The notes: generated by a model not told the origin, from the letters alone. A stretch of DNA of 64,000 nucleotides from Paenibacillus wynnii (GCF_030812855.1 NZ_JAUSTK010000027.1:1-64000); one strand, 5' to 3'. Counted from the first letter of the stretch, positions 16,724 through 25,732 are shown. A program made the numbers and translations.

Positions 16724-16750
16724 GGAGCCAGAAAAAATGGCTCCTTTTTT
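16724..16750 (+). terminator. Hairpin terminator inside the tail operon
   Basis: GGAGCCA and TGGCTCC flank a short A-rich loop and are followed by six T residues, directly after the XkdW-like gene. The lysis genes lie downstream on the same strand, so it may limit read-through. Confidence 0.75.
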
Positions 16751-16821
16751 ATTACTCAAAAATAGCATTCAAAGGAGCCTTTATTCGGTTCCATTTCTGC
16801 ATTCAAAGAGGAGGTGAGGCA

Positions 16822-16962
16822 ATGGTCACAGTATACGTTTCTTTGATCGTAAAAGGTTTTAAGACTTTTGCGCAAGTTCCAGCAAGCTTGCAGCCAGCCG
16901 TTAAAGCAGAGCTGGAGGCGATAGGTTCAGGCACAGATGGCAAGCCGTCTGTAACAGTATAG
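16822..16962 (+). CDS. CD1375-like small phage protein
   Basis: A 46-aa protein with GAGGTGAGG before its ATG, sequence MVTVYVSLIVKGFKTFAQVP onwards. Proteins of this size and pattern (CD1375 family) lie between the tail fibres and the holin in many Clostridium and Paenibacillus phage-like elements. Role unknown. Confidence 0.7.
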   Translation: MVTVYVSLIVKGFKTFAQVPASLQPAVKAELEAIGSGTDGKPSVTV

Positions 16963-16977
16963 TGAGAAAAATAGAAG

Positions 16978-17010
16978 AGGTCGGGCAACAGCTCGGCCTT
17001 TTTTTATTTT
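16978..17010 (+). terminator. Possible second terminator before the lysis genes
   Basis: GGTCGGGC and GCTCGGCC pair with two G-T wobbles round ACA and are followed by seven T residues. Confidence 0.6.
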
Positions 17011-17025
17011 TATGGAGGTGAAAGA

Positions 17026-17295
17026 ATGGAAACGAATCTTATCAACGCCGCGTTAAAAGATAGCCTTTGGGCGGTGCTGTTTATATCGCTGTATATGTAC
17101 CAACTGAAAGAATCCCAGCGGAATCAAGACGATGCGCATGCTCGTGAGGGGAAGCTCATGTCTTTTATTGATGAAATCTCAGCACAGTTTGAAAAGCTGG
17201 CGAGGCAATATGAAAGACTGTCAGAGGATGTTCGCGAGATCAAAAACGATATCAGTGAACGCCGCGCAATAAAGAGAAAAGGGGACTCGGAATGA
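17026..17295 (+). CDS. BhlA/UviB-type holin-like protein
   Basis: An 89-aa protein with TGGAGGTGAAAG before the ATG, one N-terminal membrane segment (SLWAVLFISLYMYQL) and a charged coiled-coil tail ending RRAIKRKGDSE. This is the pattern of BhlA/UviB and XhlA proteins, which help the holin release the endolysin. It overlaps the frame of the next gene by a few bases. Confidence 0.85.
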   Translation: METNLINAALKDSLWAVLFISLYMYQLKESQRNQDDAHAREGKLMSFIDEISAQFEKLARQYERLSEDVREIKNDISERRAIKRKGDSE

Positions 17296-17318
17296 GTCCC
17301 ATTGAAAAGGAGGTAAAT

Positions 17319-18020
17319 ATGCTGAACCTGACCCAAATTAAAAGTAAATGTTCAACCCGGCTTGCCGGACTTCATCCCGTAGTACTGAGTGCTGCTACGC
17401 TGCTGATTGAGCGTTGTTATTCAAGCGGTGTTCCTATCCTGATCACCCAAGGCCTACGGACGATTGCCGAGCAGGCTGCGCTATATGCGCAAGGACGTAC
17501 AAAGCCCGGGGTTATTGTAACCAACGCAAAGGAAGGCTACAGCTATCATAACTATGGGCTGGCTATTGATTTTGCCCTGCTCTTGCCTAGTGGTACAGCA
17601 GTATCCTGGGATAAGTGTCGCGACGGCGACGGTGATATGACGGCTGATTGGCAGGAGGTTGTACAGCAGGCCAAGGCGCTCGGGTTTGAGTGGGGCGGTG
17701 ATTGGTCCAGTTTTAAAGACTACCCCCATTTGCAAATGACATTCGGGCTAACTCTTGCGGAACTGAGGGGCGGTACGAAGCCGTCAGAGGGTGCAATTAA
17801 TGCGGCTTATGCAACCATTAAGGCAAGAGACGCACAATCGGTGGAAAAAGTCGTGACGGCGGTTATACAGGTGAACGGAGTGAAAGTGGCTGATGGAATA
17901 CTGGAAAACGGGATCACATATGTTCCGGTTCGAGCTCTGGCGAAAGCGTTAGGAGCGAAGATAAGCTACGATTCCACGACCCAAACTGTCAAAATTACCA
18001 GCCGTTATGAAGAAAAATAA
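17319..18020 (+). CDS. Endolysin: M15 L-alanyl-D-glutamate-type peptidase with stalk domain
   Basis: A 233-aa protein starting at 17319, 5 nt after AAAGGAGG. Residues 10-145 are an M15 (CwlK/VanY-like) peptidase: QGLRTIAEQAALYAQGR, SYHNYGLAIDFAL with the zinc His and Asp, and the closing HLQM. Residues about 180-233 (VIQVNGVKVADGILENGITY, VPVRALAKALGAK) form a copper-amine-oxidase-N-like domain common in Paenibacillus surface proteins. It cuts peptide stems of the cell wall to release the particles. Confidence 0.9.
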   Translation: MLNLTQIKSKCSTRLAGLHPVVLSAATLLIERCYSSGVPILITQGLRTIAEQAALYAQGRTKPGVIVTNAKEGYSYHNYGLAIDFALLLPSGTAVSWDKCRDGDGDMTADWQEVVQQAKALGFEWGGDWSSFKDYPHLQMTFGLTLAELRGGTKPSEGAINAAYATIKARDAQSVEKVVTAVIQVNGVKVADGILENGITYVPVRALAKALGAKISYDSTTQTVKITSRYEEK

Positions 18021-18050
18021 GCCATTATTAAGCTATGGAGGATTACAAAG

Positions 18051-18338
18051 ATGAATAATGACGTCTTAAATCATGTATTAAGCTTTGCATCAGTATTGTC
18101 AGTATTTGTTCTGGCGCTGGTTCAGTTGGTCAAAAAAAGCATCTCTATTCCCCGAAATGCCGTGCCAATTACTGGGCTAGTAATAGGGCTAATAGTCGGC
18201 GCCGCCTCCGGTCCATTTACACATTTGGACATTATTTTACGTCTCTGGGCTGGAGCTATAGCGGGACTCTCGGCTACTGGATTATTTGAGCTGGCTTTTA
18301 AGGACAGACCAGGTTTTACGGGGGATAGTAAATTATAA
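18051..18338 (+). CDS. Holin
   Basis: A 95-aa protein with TGGAGGATT before the ATG and two to three membrane segments (FASVLSVFVLALVQLV, VPITGLVIGLIVGAASG, LWAGAIAGLSATGLFEL). This size and topology fit phage holins. It closes the tail and lysis operon. Confidence 0.82.
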   Translation: MNNDVLNHVLSFASVLSVFVLALVQLVKKSISIPRNAVPITGLVIGLIVGAASGPFTHLDIILRLWAGAIAGLSATGLFELAFKDRPGFTGDSKL

Positions 18339-18687
18339 ACCTACATTAATATATAGAATTTTCACAGCGAAAATAGAGCCCGCTATCAATACTCTCATAT
18401 GACTTAGTCGAAACAAAAAAAGCCAGCTCACGGAGCTGGCTTTTTTTGTTCATGCTGGATTAAAAGCTTACATAAACTACTGTCTCTTCAGCCATCATAA
18501 ATACATATTTATATTAATAATAAGAACTGCATAAATAGTCATAATGGTGTATAATCTTTAAAGTGCTCTGCCGCTTTACCGCGCAATAAAGTTGAAGATT
18601 TTCGATTTGTTTTATTGTATGATATGAGGAAAGCTTTTTAATAGACAATGTTAAGACATTGATCCGGAAGAGGATGGGGGGAGCAGC
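18339..18687. other. Gap between tail cluster and ppc
   Basis: No gene seen. It contains the terminator at 18413-18448 and AT-rich DNA with a TATAAT at 18550-18555 whose -35 is weak, and a TTGAAG at 18592 with poor spacing to TATGAT. The ppc promoter is probably one of these. Confidence 0.4.
18413..18448 (+). terminator. Terminator of the tail/lysis operon
   Basis: A run of A, then AGCCAGCTC-ACG-GAGCTGGCT (perfect 9-bp stem) and seven T residues; it could work in both directions. Confidence 0.9.
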
Positions 18688-21480
18688 ATGACCGAACTTA
18701 CGACTACCGTTAGCAAAAGCAATTCAAACAATCTGCTGCGGCGGGACGTACGGTTCTTGGGGAATATCTTGGGCGAGGTCTTGGTACATCAAGGCGGGAA
18801 TGAATTGCTGGAGATTGTTGAGAAAATCCGAGAAACCAGTAAATCGTTGCGCTCATTGTTTTTGCCTGAACTGCACAGTGAATTTAAAGAGTTGATCAGT
18901 TCTCTTGATCCGGATAACCGCCATCAGGTTATACGGGCGTTCGCCATTTATTTTCAATTGGTGAATATAGCAGAACAGAATCACCGAATCCGCCGGAAAC
19001 GGGATTATGAACGTTCAGCCGGGGAAACGGTTCAACCTGGGTCTATAGAGAGCGCCATCCAAGAATTGCGGGAACGTGATTTTTCGCATAATGAGGTCGA
19101 AGAGATTATTAAAGGCCTGTCATTGGAACTAGTGATGACTGCTCATCCGACTGAGGCTATGAGACGGGCGATATTAGATATTCACAAGCGGATATCTGAT
19201 GATGTCATGGGGCTGGATAACCCTACATTAACCTTCCGGGAACGTGAGCAGCTTCGTGAGAAGCTATTAAATGAAGTAATAACATTATGGCAGACCGATG
19301 AGCTGCGTGATCGTAAACCGACTGTGCTCGATGAGGTTCGAAATGGGATGTATTATTTCCATGAGACGATTTTTCACGTCCTGCCGGATGTTTATCAGGA
19401 ACTTGAGCGTTGTTTAAGTAAATACTATCCTGGTCAGAATTGGCATGTTCCTACGTATCTGCGCTTTGGTTCATGGATCGGGGGCGACCGTGACGGTAAT
19501 CCATCCGTAACCTCTTCCGTAACTCTGCAGACGCTTCGGATGCAGCGCAAGCTCGCCATACGGGAATATCAACGGATCATGAGAGAGCTTATGCGTTACT
19601 TGAGTTTCAGTACAAGTATTATTGATGTGACTCCTGAACTTGCTGAATCTATTGAGCAGGATCGAGCCATCATCAACCTGAACCCGGTCGACGCTTGGCG
19701 TAATGATCATGAGCCTTACCGGATCAAGCTGAGCTATATGATCTCCAAAACTCAAAACGTCTTGGACGATGAGAAAAAAGGGACACCGGAACGGTATTCT
19801 TCACCAGAAGATTTTATACATGATTTAAATGTAATTGACCGCAGTCTACGCTTCCACTATGCAGACTATGTGGCTGATACCTATATTAAGAAGCTCATCC
19901 GCCAAGTGGAGCTGTTTGGATTCCACACGGCTACCCTCGACATTCGTCAGCACAGTCAGGAACATGAAAATGCGATGACTGAGATTTTAGCAAAAATGAA
20001 CATCGCAGAAAATTATGCTGAACTGCCGGAAGAGGAAAAAATCGCACTCCTTGAGGGTTTGCTAAATGATCCTCGTCCGCTGACATCCCCTTATCAGGTT
20101 TATACTGAGAGTACAGAGGAATGTCTGGAAGTATACAGAACGGTATTCAAAGCGCAGGACGAATATGGCAAACAGTGTATAACCAGCTACTTAATTAGTA
20201 TGTCAGAGGCCGCAAGCGATATTCTTGAGGTAATGGTTTTTGCTAAAGAAGTAGGGCTGTTCCGCAAGGATAAAGATGGCACAGTAGTATGTACACTGCA
20301 GGCGGTACCTTTATTCGAAACTATTGAAGATCTTCATGAAGCTCCGCAAATTATGGATACGCTCCTGAGTATGCCTATTTATCGTCAGGCTGTAACCGCC
20401 ATGAATGATTTACAGGAGATTATGCTTGGATATTCCGACAGTAATAAAGACGGCGGTGTGGTTACCGCGAACTGGGAGCTGCGTGTCGCCCTGAAGCAGA
20501 TCACGGCTACAGCCGATAAGTTCGGCATTAAGTTGAAATTCTTCCACGGACGCGGTGGAGCGCTCGGACGCGGCGGAATGCCGCTGAACCGCAGTATCTT
20601 GGCACAGCCGGCATCAACAATTGGTGGCGGGATTAAGATTACGGAGCAAGGCGAAGTAATTTCTTCACGTTATTCTATGCGCGGTATTGCTTACCGAAGC
20701 TTGGAGCAGGCAACCTCTGCATTGGTAACGGCAGCTATACATGCCAAAACTCCGCAAACGGATCTGTATGAATCCAAGTGGGAAGAAATCGTTGCCCGTA
20801 TTTCTGAAGTATCACTTAAAAAATATCAGGATTTGATTTTCCGTGATCCGGATTTCCTTACTTATTTTAAAGAGTCGACTCCTCTGCCTGAGGTGGGTGA
20901 GTTGAATATCGGCTCTCGTCCTTCCAAGCGCAAGAACAGTGACCGTTTCGAGGATCTCCGGGCCATTCCTTGGGTATTTGCATGGACGCAAAGCCGTTAC
21001 TTGCTCCCTGCCTGGTATGCGGCCGGCACCGGCCTTCAGAGTTTCTATGACGGGCAGGAGGAGAATCTGATGATCATGCGACACATGTATGAGAACTTCT
21101 CATTCTTCACTACCTTAGTCGATACTCTTCAAATGGCGATCTCCAAGGCTGATTTGGTCATTGCTAGGGAATATGCAAGTATGGGTAAGAACGAGGAAGC
21201 TCGTCTGCGGATTTTTGGACAGATTGAAGAGGAGTTCAAACTAACCTCTGAGCTGATTCTAAAAATCACAGGCCAGCAGGACATTTTGGATAATGTACCT
21301 GTTATCCAAGAGTCAATTCGTCTTCGTAACCCGTATGTAGATCCGCTCAGTTATTTACAAGTGCAATTACTGTCTGAGCTTAGAGAACTGCGTGATGGCG
21401 ATGGGGATGACCCAGAGCTGCTGCGTGAGGTACTCTTGACTATTAATGGTATTGCTGCCGGCCTTCGTAATACGGGCTGA
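18688..21480 (+). CDS. ppc: Phosphoenolpyruvate carboxylase
   Basis: A 930-aa protein preceded by GATGGGGGGAG. It carries the two PEPC signatures: VMTAHPTEAMRRAIL near residue 150 with the catalytic His, and FHGRGGALGRGGMPLNR near residue 620. The C-terminus ends RNTG, as in PEPCs. It adds bicarbonate to phosphoenolpyruvate to give oxaloacetate and refills the TCA cycle. It is a single gene with its own terminator. Confidence 0.98.
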   Translation: MTELTTTVSKSNSNNLLRRDVRFLGNILGEVLVHQGGNELLEIVEKIRETSKSLRSLFLPELHSEFKELISSLDPDNRHQVIRAFAIYFQLVNIAEQNHRIRRKRDYERSAGETVQPGSIESAIQELRERDFSHNEVEEIIKGLSLELVMTAHPTEAMRRAILDIHKRISDDVMGLDNPTLTFREREQLREKLLNEVITLWQTDELRDRKPTVLDEVRNGMYYFHETIFHVLPDVYQELERCLSKYYPGQNWHVPTYLRFGSWIGGDRDGNPSVTSSVTLQTLRMQRKLAIREYQRIMRELMRYLSFSTSIIDVTPELAESIEQDRAIINLNPVDAWRNDHEPYRIKLSYMISKTQNVLDDEKKGTPERYSSPEDFIHDLNVIDRSLRFHYADYVADTYIKKLIRQVELFGFHTATLDIRQHSQEHENAMTEILAKMNIAENYAELPEEEKIALLEGLLNDPRPLTSPYQVYTESTEECLEVYRTVFKAQDEYGKQCITSYLISMSEAASDILEVMVFAKEVGLFRKDKDGTVVCTLQAVPLFETIEDLHEAPQIMDTLLSMPIYRQAVTAMNDLQEIMLGYSDSNKDGGVVTANWELRVALKQITATADKFGIKLKFFHGRGGALGRGGMPLNRSILAQPASTIGGGIKITEQGEVISSRYSMRGIAYRSLEQATSALVTAAIHAKTPQTDLYESKWEEIVARISEVSLKKYQDLIFRDPDFLTYFKESTPLPEVGELNIGSRPSKRKNSDRFEDLRAIPWVFAWTQSRYLLPAWYAAGTGLQSFYDGQEENLMIMRHMYENFSFFTTLVDTLQMAISKADLVIAREYASMGKNEEARLRIFGQIEEEFKLTSELILKITGQQDILDNVPVIQESIRLRNPYVDPLSYLQVQLLSELRELRDGDGDDPELLREVLLTINGIAAGLRNTG

Positions 21481-21495
21481 TGAATTAGATACAAG

Positions 21496-21533
21496 AACCG
21501 TCCGTCCGTAATTAATGGGCGGACGGTTTTTTT
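21496..21533 (+). terminator. Terminator of ppc
   Basis: ACCGTCCG and CGGACGGT pair over a 15-nt loop and are followed by seven T residues. Confidence 0.92.
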
Positions 21534-21546
21534 GTGTTTCAGCCTA

Positions 21547-21579
21547 GATAGAAGCTGAGTGTTCACCGCAGCTTCTATC
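21547..21579. repeat. Perfect 11-bp hairpin without T run
   Basis: GATAGAAGCTG and CAGCTTCTATC are exact inverted repeats with an 11-nt loop. No T run follows on either side, so it is not a normal terminator. Confidence 0.6.
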
Positions 21580-21663
21580 TCACTGCTCCCTCAATTGTTA
21601 CCAAAATGTAATTTGGAGAAAAGCAGCGGGCTTTTTATTCCAGTGATGGAGTAATGTAGAGAA

Positions 21664-21780
21664 GGCTTGGGACTGGAGAAGCGTAAGCGTTCGCCTTTAA
21701 CCTCTGATTTCAACCGCAAATTGCGGTTTAGATCAAGAAATCAGAGGATAACAGCGACCGGAGGTCCAACATTCTTAGGA
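21664..21780. repeat. Nested-hairpin intergenic repeat, Paenibacillus type
   Basis: CCTCTGATTTC (21701-21711) pairs exactly with GAAATCAGAGG (21737-21747), and inside lies the perfect palindrome AACCGCAAATTGCGGTT (21712-21728). The outer flanks hold GGAGAAGCG and ACAGCGACCGGAGG. I recall similar sequences scattered through Paenibacillus genomes; no other copy is in this window. The rest of 21534-21952 has no gene; the sigW promoter must lie in its last 150 nt but was not identified. Confidence 0.5.
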
Positions 21781-21952
21781 ATAACGTCATAATTACCTGA
21801 AATCGCTGCTGCTATATTTTAGACATTTTATATAGAAGGTAACAATACATATCTTGATTTTTATCCAAACTTGAATTACGCTTTAATTGCTTGTACCGTG
21901 GATAGGTGTATTCCTTACATACCAAGGACGGCAAGTCTGGGGGAGTTAGCAG

Positions 21953-22519
21953 GTGGAGAATGTGGAAGGCAGATTGACAAAGCTCGCCTTAAATGGTGAT
22001 CAAAGAGCATTTGCCGAACTTGTGGAACTATATAAAGACAAAATATATCATCTGGCGTATCGGATGCTGAATAATCGCCATGAGGCGGAAGATGTTGTTC
22101 AGGAGACTTTTTTGCGCGTGTACAGAAATTTGGATCGTTATGATGATAAACAGAAATTTTCGACATGGATTTACCGTATTGCAACTAACCTGTGTATTGA
22201 TCGGCTGCGCAAGAGGAAGCCAACCTATTCTCTGGACGCCGAAATGAACGATCAGGAGGGCATTGACGGCTATTCCATGATTCCAAGCGATAATGTGACA
22301 CCTGAAACGGAATTGTTGCTATCAGAGACTCAAACCATGATTTATGAGGCTATTGATAGTTTACCTGTGAAATATAGGTCGGTCATGATTTTAAGGTATC
22401 TGCAGGATTTGTCGCTTCAGGAGATTAGTGATGTGCTGGACATGCCTGTAACGACAATTAAAACCCGTGTACACCGCGGACGTGAATTTTTACGTAAAAA
22501 ATTGGCTCCGAAAATGTAA
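21953..22519 (+). CDS. sigW: ECF sigma factor SigW
   Basis: A 188-aa protein starting at a GTG behind GGGGGAG. Region 2 (residues 20-90) has YHLAYRMLNNRHEAEDVVQE and FSTWIYRIATNLCIDRLRKR; region 4 (130-185) has YRSVMILRYLQDLSLQEISD and VHRGREFLRKKL. Length and the partner gene behind it fit SigW. It directs envelope-stress genes, and it heads the block that leads to cdaA, cdaR and glmM, as in Bacillus. Confidence 0.94.
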   Translation: MENVEGRLTKLALNGDQRAFAELVELYKDKIYHLAYRMLNNRHEAEDVVQETFLRVYRNLDRYDDKQKFSTWIYRIATNLCIDRLRKRKPTYSLDAEMNDQEGIDGYSMIPSDNVTPETELLLSETQTMIYEAIDSLPVKYRSVMILRYLQDLSLQEISDVLDMPVTTIKTRVHRGREFLRKKLAPKM

Positions 22520-22536
22520 AATTTCATTCATTTATG

Positions 22537-22562
22537 TGAAACGTCTTCTGTTTAACCACGTA
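22537..22562 (+). promoter_or_regulatory. SigW-type promoter between sigW and rsiW
   Basis: TGAAAC, exactly 16 nt, CGTA: the consensus of Bacillus ECF SigW-dependent promoters, 75 nt before the rsiW start. It would let SigW raise the amount of its own anti-sigma factor without raising sigW itself. Confidence 0.7.
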
Positions 22563-22636
22563 TGTAAGTTATGCAAGACTCATATAAACTGTCTTCGGAT
22601 ATTAATTAAATAGCACTCATGAAAGGATTGGCTCCT

Positions 22637-23251
22637 ATGGAATGCAAACTGGCCGTCTCTATGATGCATGACTACCTGGATGACGACTTGCCCGATCAGC
22701 AGAAACGGGAATTGAAGGAGCATCTTATATCCTGTCCGGATTGCCGAGTAAAGTTCAAAGAACTAGAACAGACAGATATGCTGATGTTCTCGCTTATGCA
22801 CAATAGCCCAGTTGCCTCGGATGAACTCGCTCATCGAATTATGAACTCGCTGCCGATAGCCAAGAAAGATCGTCGTTTTATCAGCTGGATCAGAAGTCAT
22901 CCTGCACTTACTGCGGCTTCATTGTTTCTCGTGGTGATGCTACTTAGCTCCGTCACATTCTGGAATCAGGACGGACAGCTGGTGGTAAAAGGTAGTGACC
23001 TGGATCAGGTTGTAATTAAGGGAGATACAGTAATTGTACCTTCCGGCAAAACGATCACCGGGAATCTTACGGTTGAGAACGGTAAAGCCCAAGTATACGG
23101 GGATGTAAACGGCAATGTTACCGTTATTGACGGTTCATTGTATCAAGCTTCAACCGCCCATATCTCGGGGCAAGTCAAAAGCATAGACCAAGCGGTAAGT
23201 TGGCTCTGGTATAAAGTGACGAATATGTTCTCTGATGTCGCCTACCGTTAA
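22637..23251 (+). CDS. rsiW: Anti-sigma-W factor RsiW
   Basis: A 204-aa protein; I start at 22637 because AAAGGA lies 9 nt upstream, while the ATG at 22619 has no ribosome binding site. Residues 1-45 form the zinc-binding anti-sigma domain with H-x3-C-x2-C in LKEHLISCPDC. One membrane helix at about 93-112 (LTAASLFLVVMLLSSVTFW) is followed by an outer part with short beta repeats (GDTVIVPSGKTITGNLTVEN). It holds SigW until it is cut by site-1 and site-2 proteases under envelope stress. Confidence 0.9.
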   Translation: MECKLAVSMMHDYLDDDLPDQQKRELKEHLISCPDCRVKFKELEQTDMLMFSLMHNSPVASDELAHRIMNSLPIAKKDRRFISWIRSHPALTAASLFLVVMLLSSVTFWNQDGQLVVKGSDLDQVVIKGDTVIVPSGKTITGNLTVENGKAQVYGDVNGNVTVIDGSLYQASTAHISGQVKSIDQAVSWLWYKVTNMFSDVAYR

Positions 23252-23283
23252 GTACAAGCGATTGTTTAACAGGAATATCATCT

Positions 23284-23317
23284 GCGCCTCTTTTTCCGGA
23301 AAGATGGCGCTTTTTTG
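23284..23317 (+). terminator. Terminator after rsiW
   Basis: GCGCC and GGCGC enclose a smaller TTTCCGGAAA palindrome and are followed by six T residues, so cdaA may use its own promoter in 23318-23454. Confidence 0.75.
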
Positions 23318-23454
23318 TTGTCATAAACTCCCAAGGATGACAACTCTCACGCTAAACTTGCAACCGGAGCGTGAACGTTATAACCTAAGTATGATACACA
23401 TAACAGATATATTACATAAACCCAGCTAATATGAAATGACGGGGGTTTGACACT

Positions 23455-24285
23455 ATGAGCTACTTTACAGATATGACATGGAAAGAGTCCATTAAAGATA
23501 TAATTGATATTTTAATTGTCAGCTACATTATTTACAAAGTACTCAATATGGTACGTGGAACCCGGGCGGTTCAGCTACTGAAGGGTATTTTGGTGCTGGT
23601 CGTCATTTGGGCGCTTAGCACTCTTTTAGATTTGTATACGCTCAAATGGTTGATGAATCAGATGTTTACGTTTGGAGTACTAGCCATATTCATCATCTTT
23701 CAACCGGAGCTGAGGCGAGGGCTAGAACAGCTGGGGAGGGGGAAGTTCTTCGGACGTTCAGCTGAAAGTGATGAAGAGATTAGCAAATTAATTGGTGAAG
23801 TTATTAAAGCCGTGAATTATTTAGCACGTAGAAAAATAGGCGCATTAATTGTGTTTGAAAGATCAACTGGACTTAATGAATATACGGAGTCCGGTATTCC
23901 CATGCAGTCTGTGGTCAGCTCGGAGCTGTTGATTAATATTTTCATTCCTAATACACCTCTTCACGATGGGGCGCTAATTATGCAGGGCAACCAAATAGCT
24001 GCTGCTGCTTGTTATCTGCCACTTTCGGAGAACCCGTTTATCAGTAAAGAGCTGGGTACACGGCATCGTGCTGCGATAGGTATTAGTGAAGTCGCCGATT
24101 CCGTTTCTGTTGTTGTATCCGAGGAGACCGGCCAGATCTCACTAGCCATAAATGGGCAAATCGTGCGGGACATTAAGGAAGAATCACTCATATCCAAGCT
24201 TTACGAAGAACTGCGGGCAACTTCACCGCTTAAGGACAAAAGTTCTGCTTTCTGGAAACGGAAGGGGGACAACAGCCATGGATAA
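23455..24285 (+). CDS. cdaA: Diadenylate cyclase CdaA
   Basis: A 276-aa protein with three N-terminal membrane helices (to about residue 85) and a DAC domain with the catalytic LHDGALIM and GTRHRAAIGISE motifs. It makes cyclic di-AMP from two ATP at the membrane; the product controls potassium and osmolyte transport. Its last 8 bases overlap cdaR, and the order cdaA-cdaR-glmM is conserved in Firmicutes, where CdaR and GlmM both bind CdaA. Confidence 0.97.
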   Translation: MSYFTDMTWKESIKDIIDILIVSYIIYKVLNMVRGTRAVQLLKGILVLVVIWALSTLLDLYTLKWLMNQMFTFGVLAIFIIFQPELRRGLEQLGRGKFFGRSAESDEEISKLIGEVIKAVNYLARRKIGALIVFERSTGLNEYTESGIPMQSVVSSELLINIFIPNTPLHDGALIMQGNQIAAAACYLPLSENPFISKELGTRHRAAIGISEVADSVSVVVSEETGQISLAINGQIVRDIKEESLISKLYEELRATSPLKDKSSAFWKRKGDNSHG

Positions 24286-25732
24286 GTGGATGAAGAACAA
24301 TAACTTTAATAAAATCCTTGCACTTGCGATCGGGATTATCCTTTGGACGATGGTTCATATTGATACTGCGCCCAATACCCAAACTGCCGCAAGCATGAGC
24401 ACAAAAATAATAGAGAATGTAAAAATAGAAGTATCCGGATTTGATGAGGACAAGTATGTGCTTGATCCTTTAGATGCGAGCAGTGTGAGGATGGAAGTGC
24501 GCGGTAAAAGCTCAGACATTAACTATGTGTTCTCTGATGCTTATAAGGTCACGCTTGATTTAAGTAATGTTAAGCCAGGTACGTTAACTATTCCTTTAAC
24601 GCCTTCTTTACCTAATGGTGTCGATCTTGTCTCTATGACTCCGCAGGAGGTCAACGTTCATATTGAGCTGCGCAATACCAAGTCTTTTCCTATAACAGTT
24701 GTTACTAAGGGTAAGCCAGCTGAAGGTTACCAACTCGGTACGCCGGTTATTCAGCCCGTGGGAACCGCGGAGGTTACGCTTTCCGACAGTGAGCTCAGCA
24801 GGGTAGCGAAAGTTCAGGGAACTATAGAGCTTGAGGGTGAGAACGAGACTTTTAAAGAAAAGAAAATGAAGCTGATTGCGTATGATAGTGCTGGGAACGA
24901 AATAAAGGATGCCGTTATAGTGCCCTCTACCGTATCTGTGGAATTGCCAATCACTCTACCTTTCAAAAGTGTACCGCTCGATATTGGCTTTACCGGACAA
25001 CTTCCGGATTCCTTAGTGCTCTCAAGGGTAACACCAGAAATCAATAGTATTGTTGTCTATGGATTCGAGGAAGCCTTGGCATCCATTACATCTTATGAAG
25101 CCTTAATTGACCTAGGTTCATTTGACTCTGCCGGCACGACGCAGAGGGCGATGGATTTGACTCCGCCAGCCGGAACACAGAAACTTGAACCCGGGATGTT
25201 AAATGTTACGATATCAGTCTCAGAAGTCGCTCAGCGCACCATTGAAGGTATTCCGGTGACTCTGCAAGGATTAGGACCCGGCCTACAGGCCACTGTTACT
25301 AATCCTACTAATGAAGCTGTTACGCTGACATTGTCGGGATCACCGACTTTGCTGGATCAATTGGATCAGGATAGTATAAATGTTGTCGCGAATCTTAGTG
25401 GACTGACCGCCGGAATCCATGAAGTATCGCTTCAAGTGTCGTTGCCAAGATTTGTGACTTTGAACAATTCGGGAGAACGCCTCGTTGCAACCGTTGAACT
25501 TAAGGGGCAGCCAGCACCGGTAAATTCGGCAACTCCTAACGTAGACAACAGCACTCCAATGCCAAGCTCAGAACCCGTGTCAGGCGGGGGTAACACTCCT
25601 AGTGTGCAGCCAACTCACAGTGAGCCTGTTCCCGGAGTGACTGCAACTCCTTCAGCAGGTAAAAGTGAGAATAGCGGTGCTGTTAATGGTAGTTCAAGTG
25701 CCGGAGATACCAGCAGTACTGGGGGAACGTAA
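24278..25732 (+). CDS. cdaR: CdaA regulator CdaR (YbbR-domain protein)
   Basis: A 484-aa protein starting at 24278 inside the end of cdaA; a longer frame from 24152 is a shadow of cdaA. One N-terminal membrane anchor (ILALAIGIILWTMVHID) is followed by four YbbR repeats and a 75-residue low-complexity tail rich in S, T, P and G from about residue 410. It lies outside the membrane and adjusts CdaA activity. Confidence 0.94.
   Translation: MDKWMKNNNFNKILALAIGIILWTMVHIDTAPNTQTAASMSTKIIENVKIEVSGFDEDKYVLDPLDASSVRMEVRGKSSDINYVFSDAYKVTLDLSNVKPGTLTIPLTPSLPNGVDLVSMTPQEVNVHIELRNTKSFPITVVTKGKPAEGYQLGTPVIQPVGTAEVTLSDSELSRVAKVQGTIELEGENETFKEKKMKLIAYDSAGNEIKDAVIVPSTVSVELPITLPFKSVPLDIGFTGQLPDSLVLSRVTPEINSIVVYGFEEALASITSYEALIDLGSFDSAGTTQRAMDLTPPAGTQKLEPGMLNVTISVSEVAQRTIEGIPVTLQGLGPGLQATVTNPTNEAVTLTLSGSPTLLDQLDQDSINVVANLSGLTAGIHEVSLQVSLPRFVTLNNSGERLVATVELKGQPAPVNSATPNVDNSTPMPSSEPVSGGGNTPSVQPTHSEPVPGVTATPSAGKSENSGAVNGSSSAGDTSSTGGT

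Noticed and set aside
1721..18338. Complete prophage
   Set aside because: Head, packaging, integration and replication genes are all missing and no att repeats were seen.
21547..21579. Second ppc terminator
   Set aside because: Perfect hairpin but without a T run on either strand; listed only as a repeat.
21800..21952. SigW autoregulatory promoter upstream of sigW
   Set aside because: The nearest TGAATT...CGTG pair has a 19-nt spacer and two mismatches; the perfect site is downstream of sigW.
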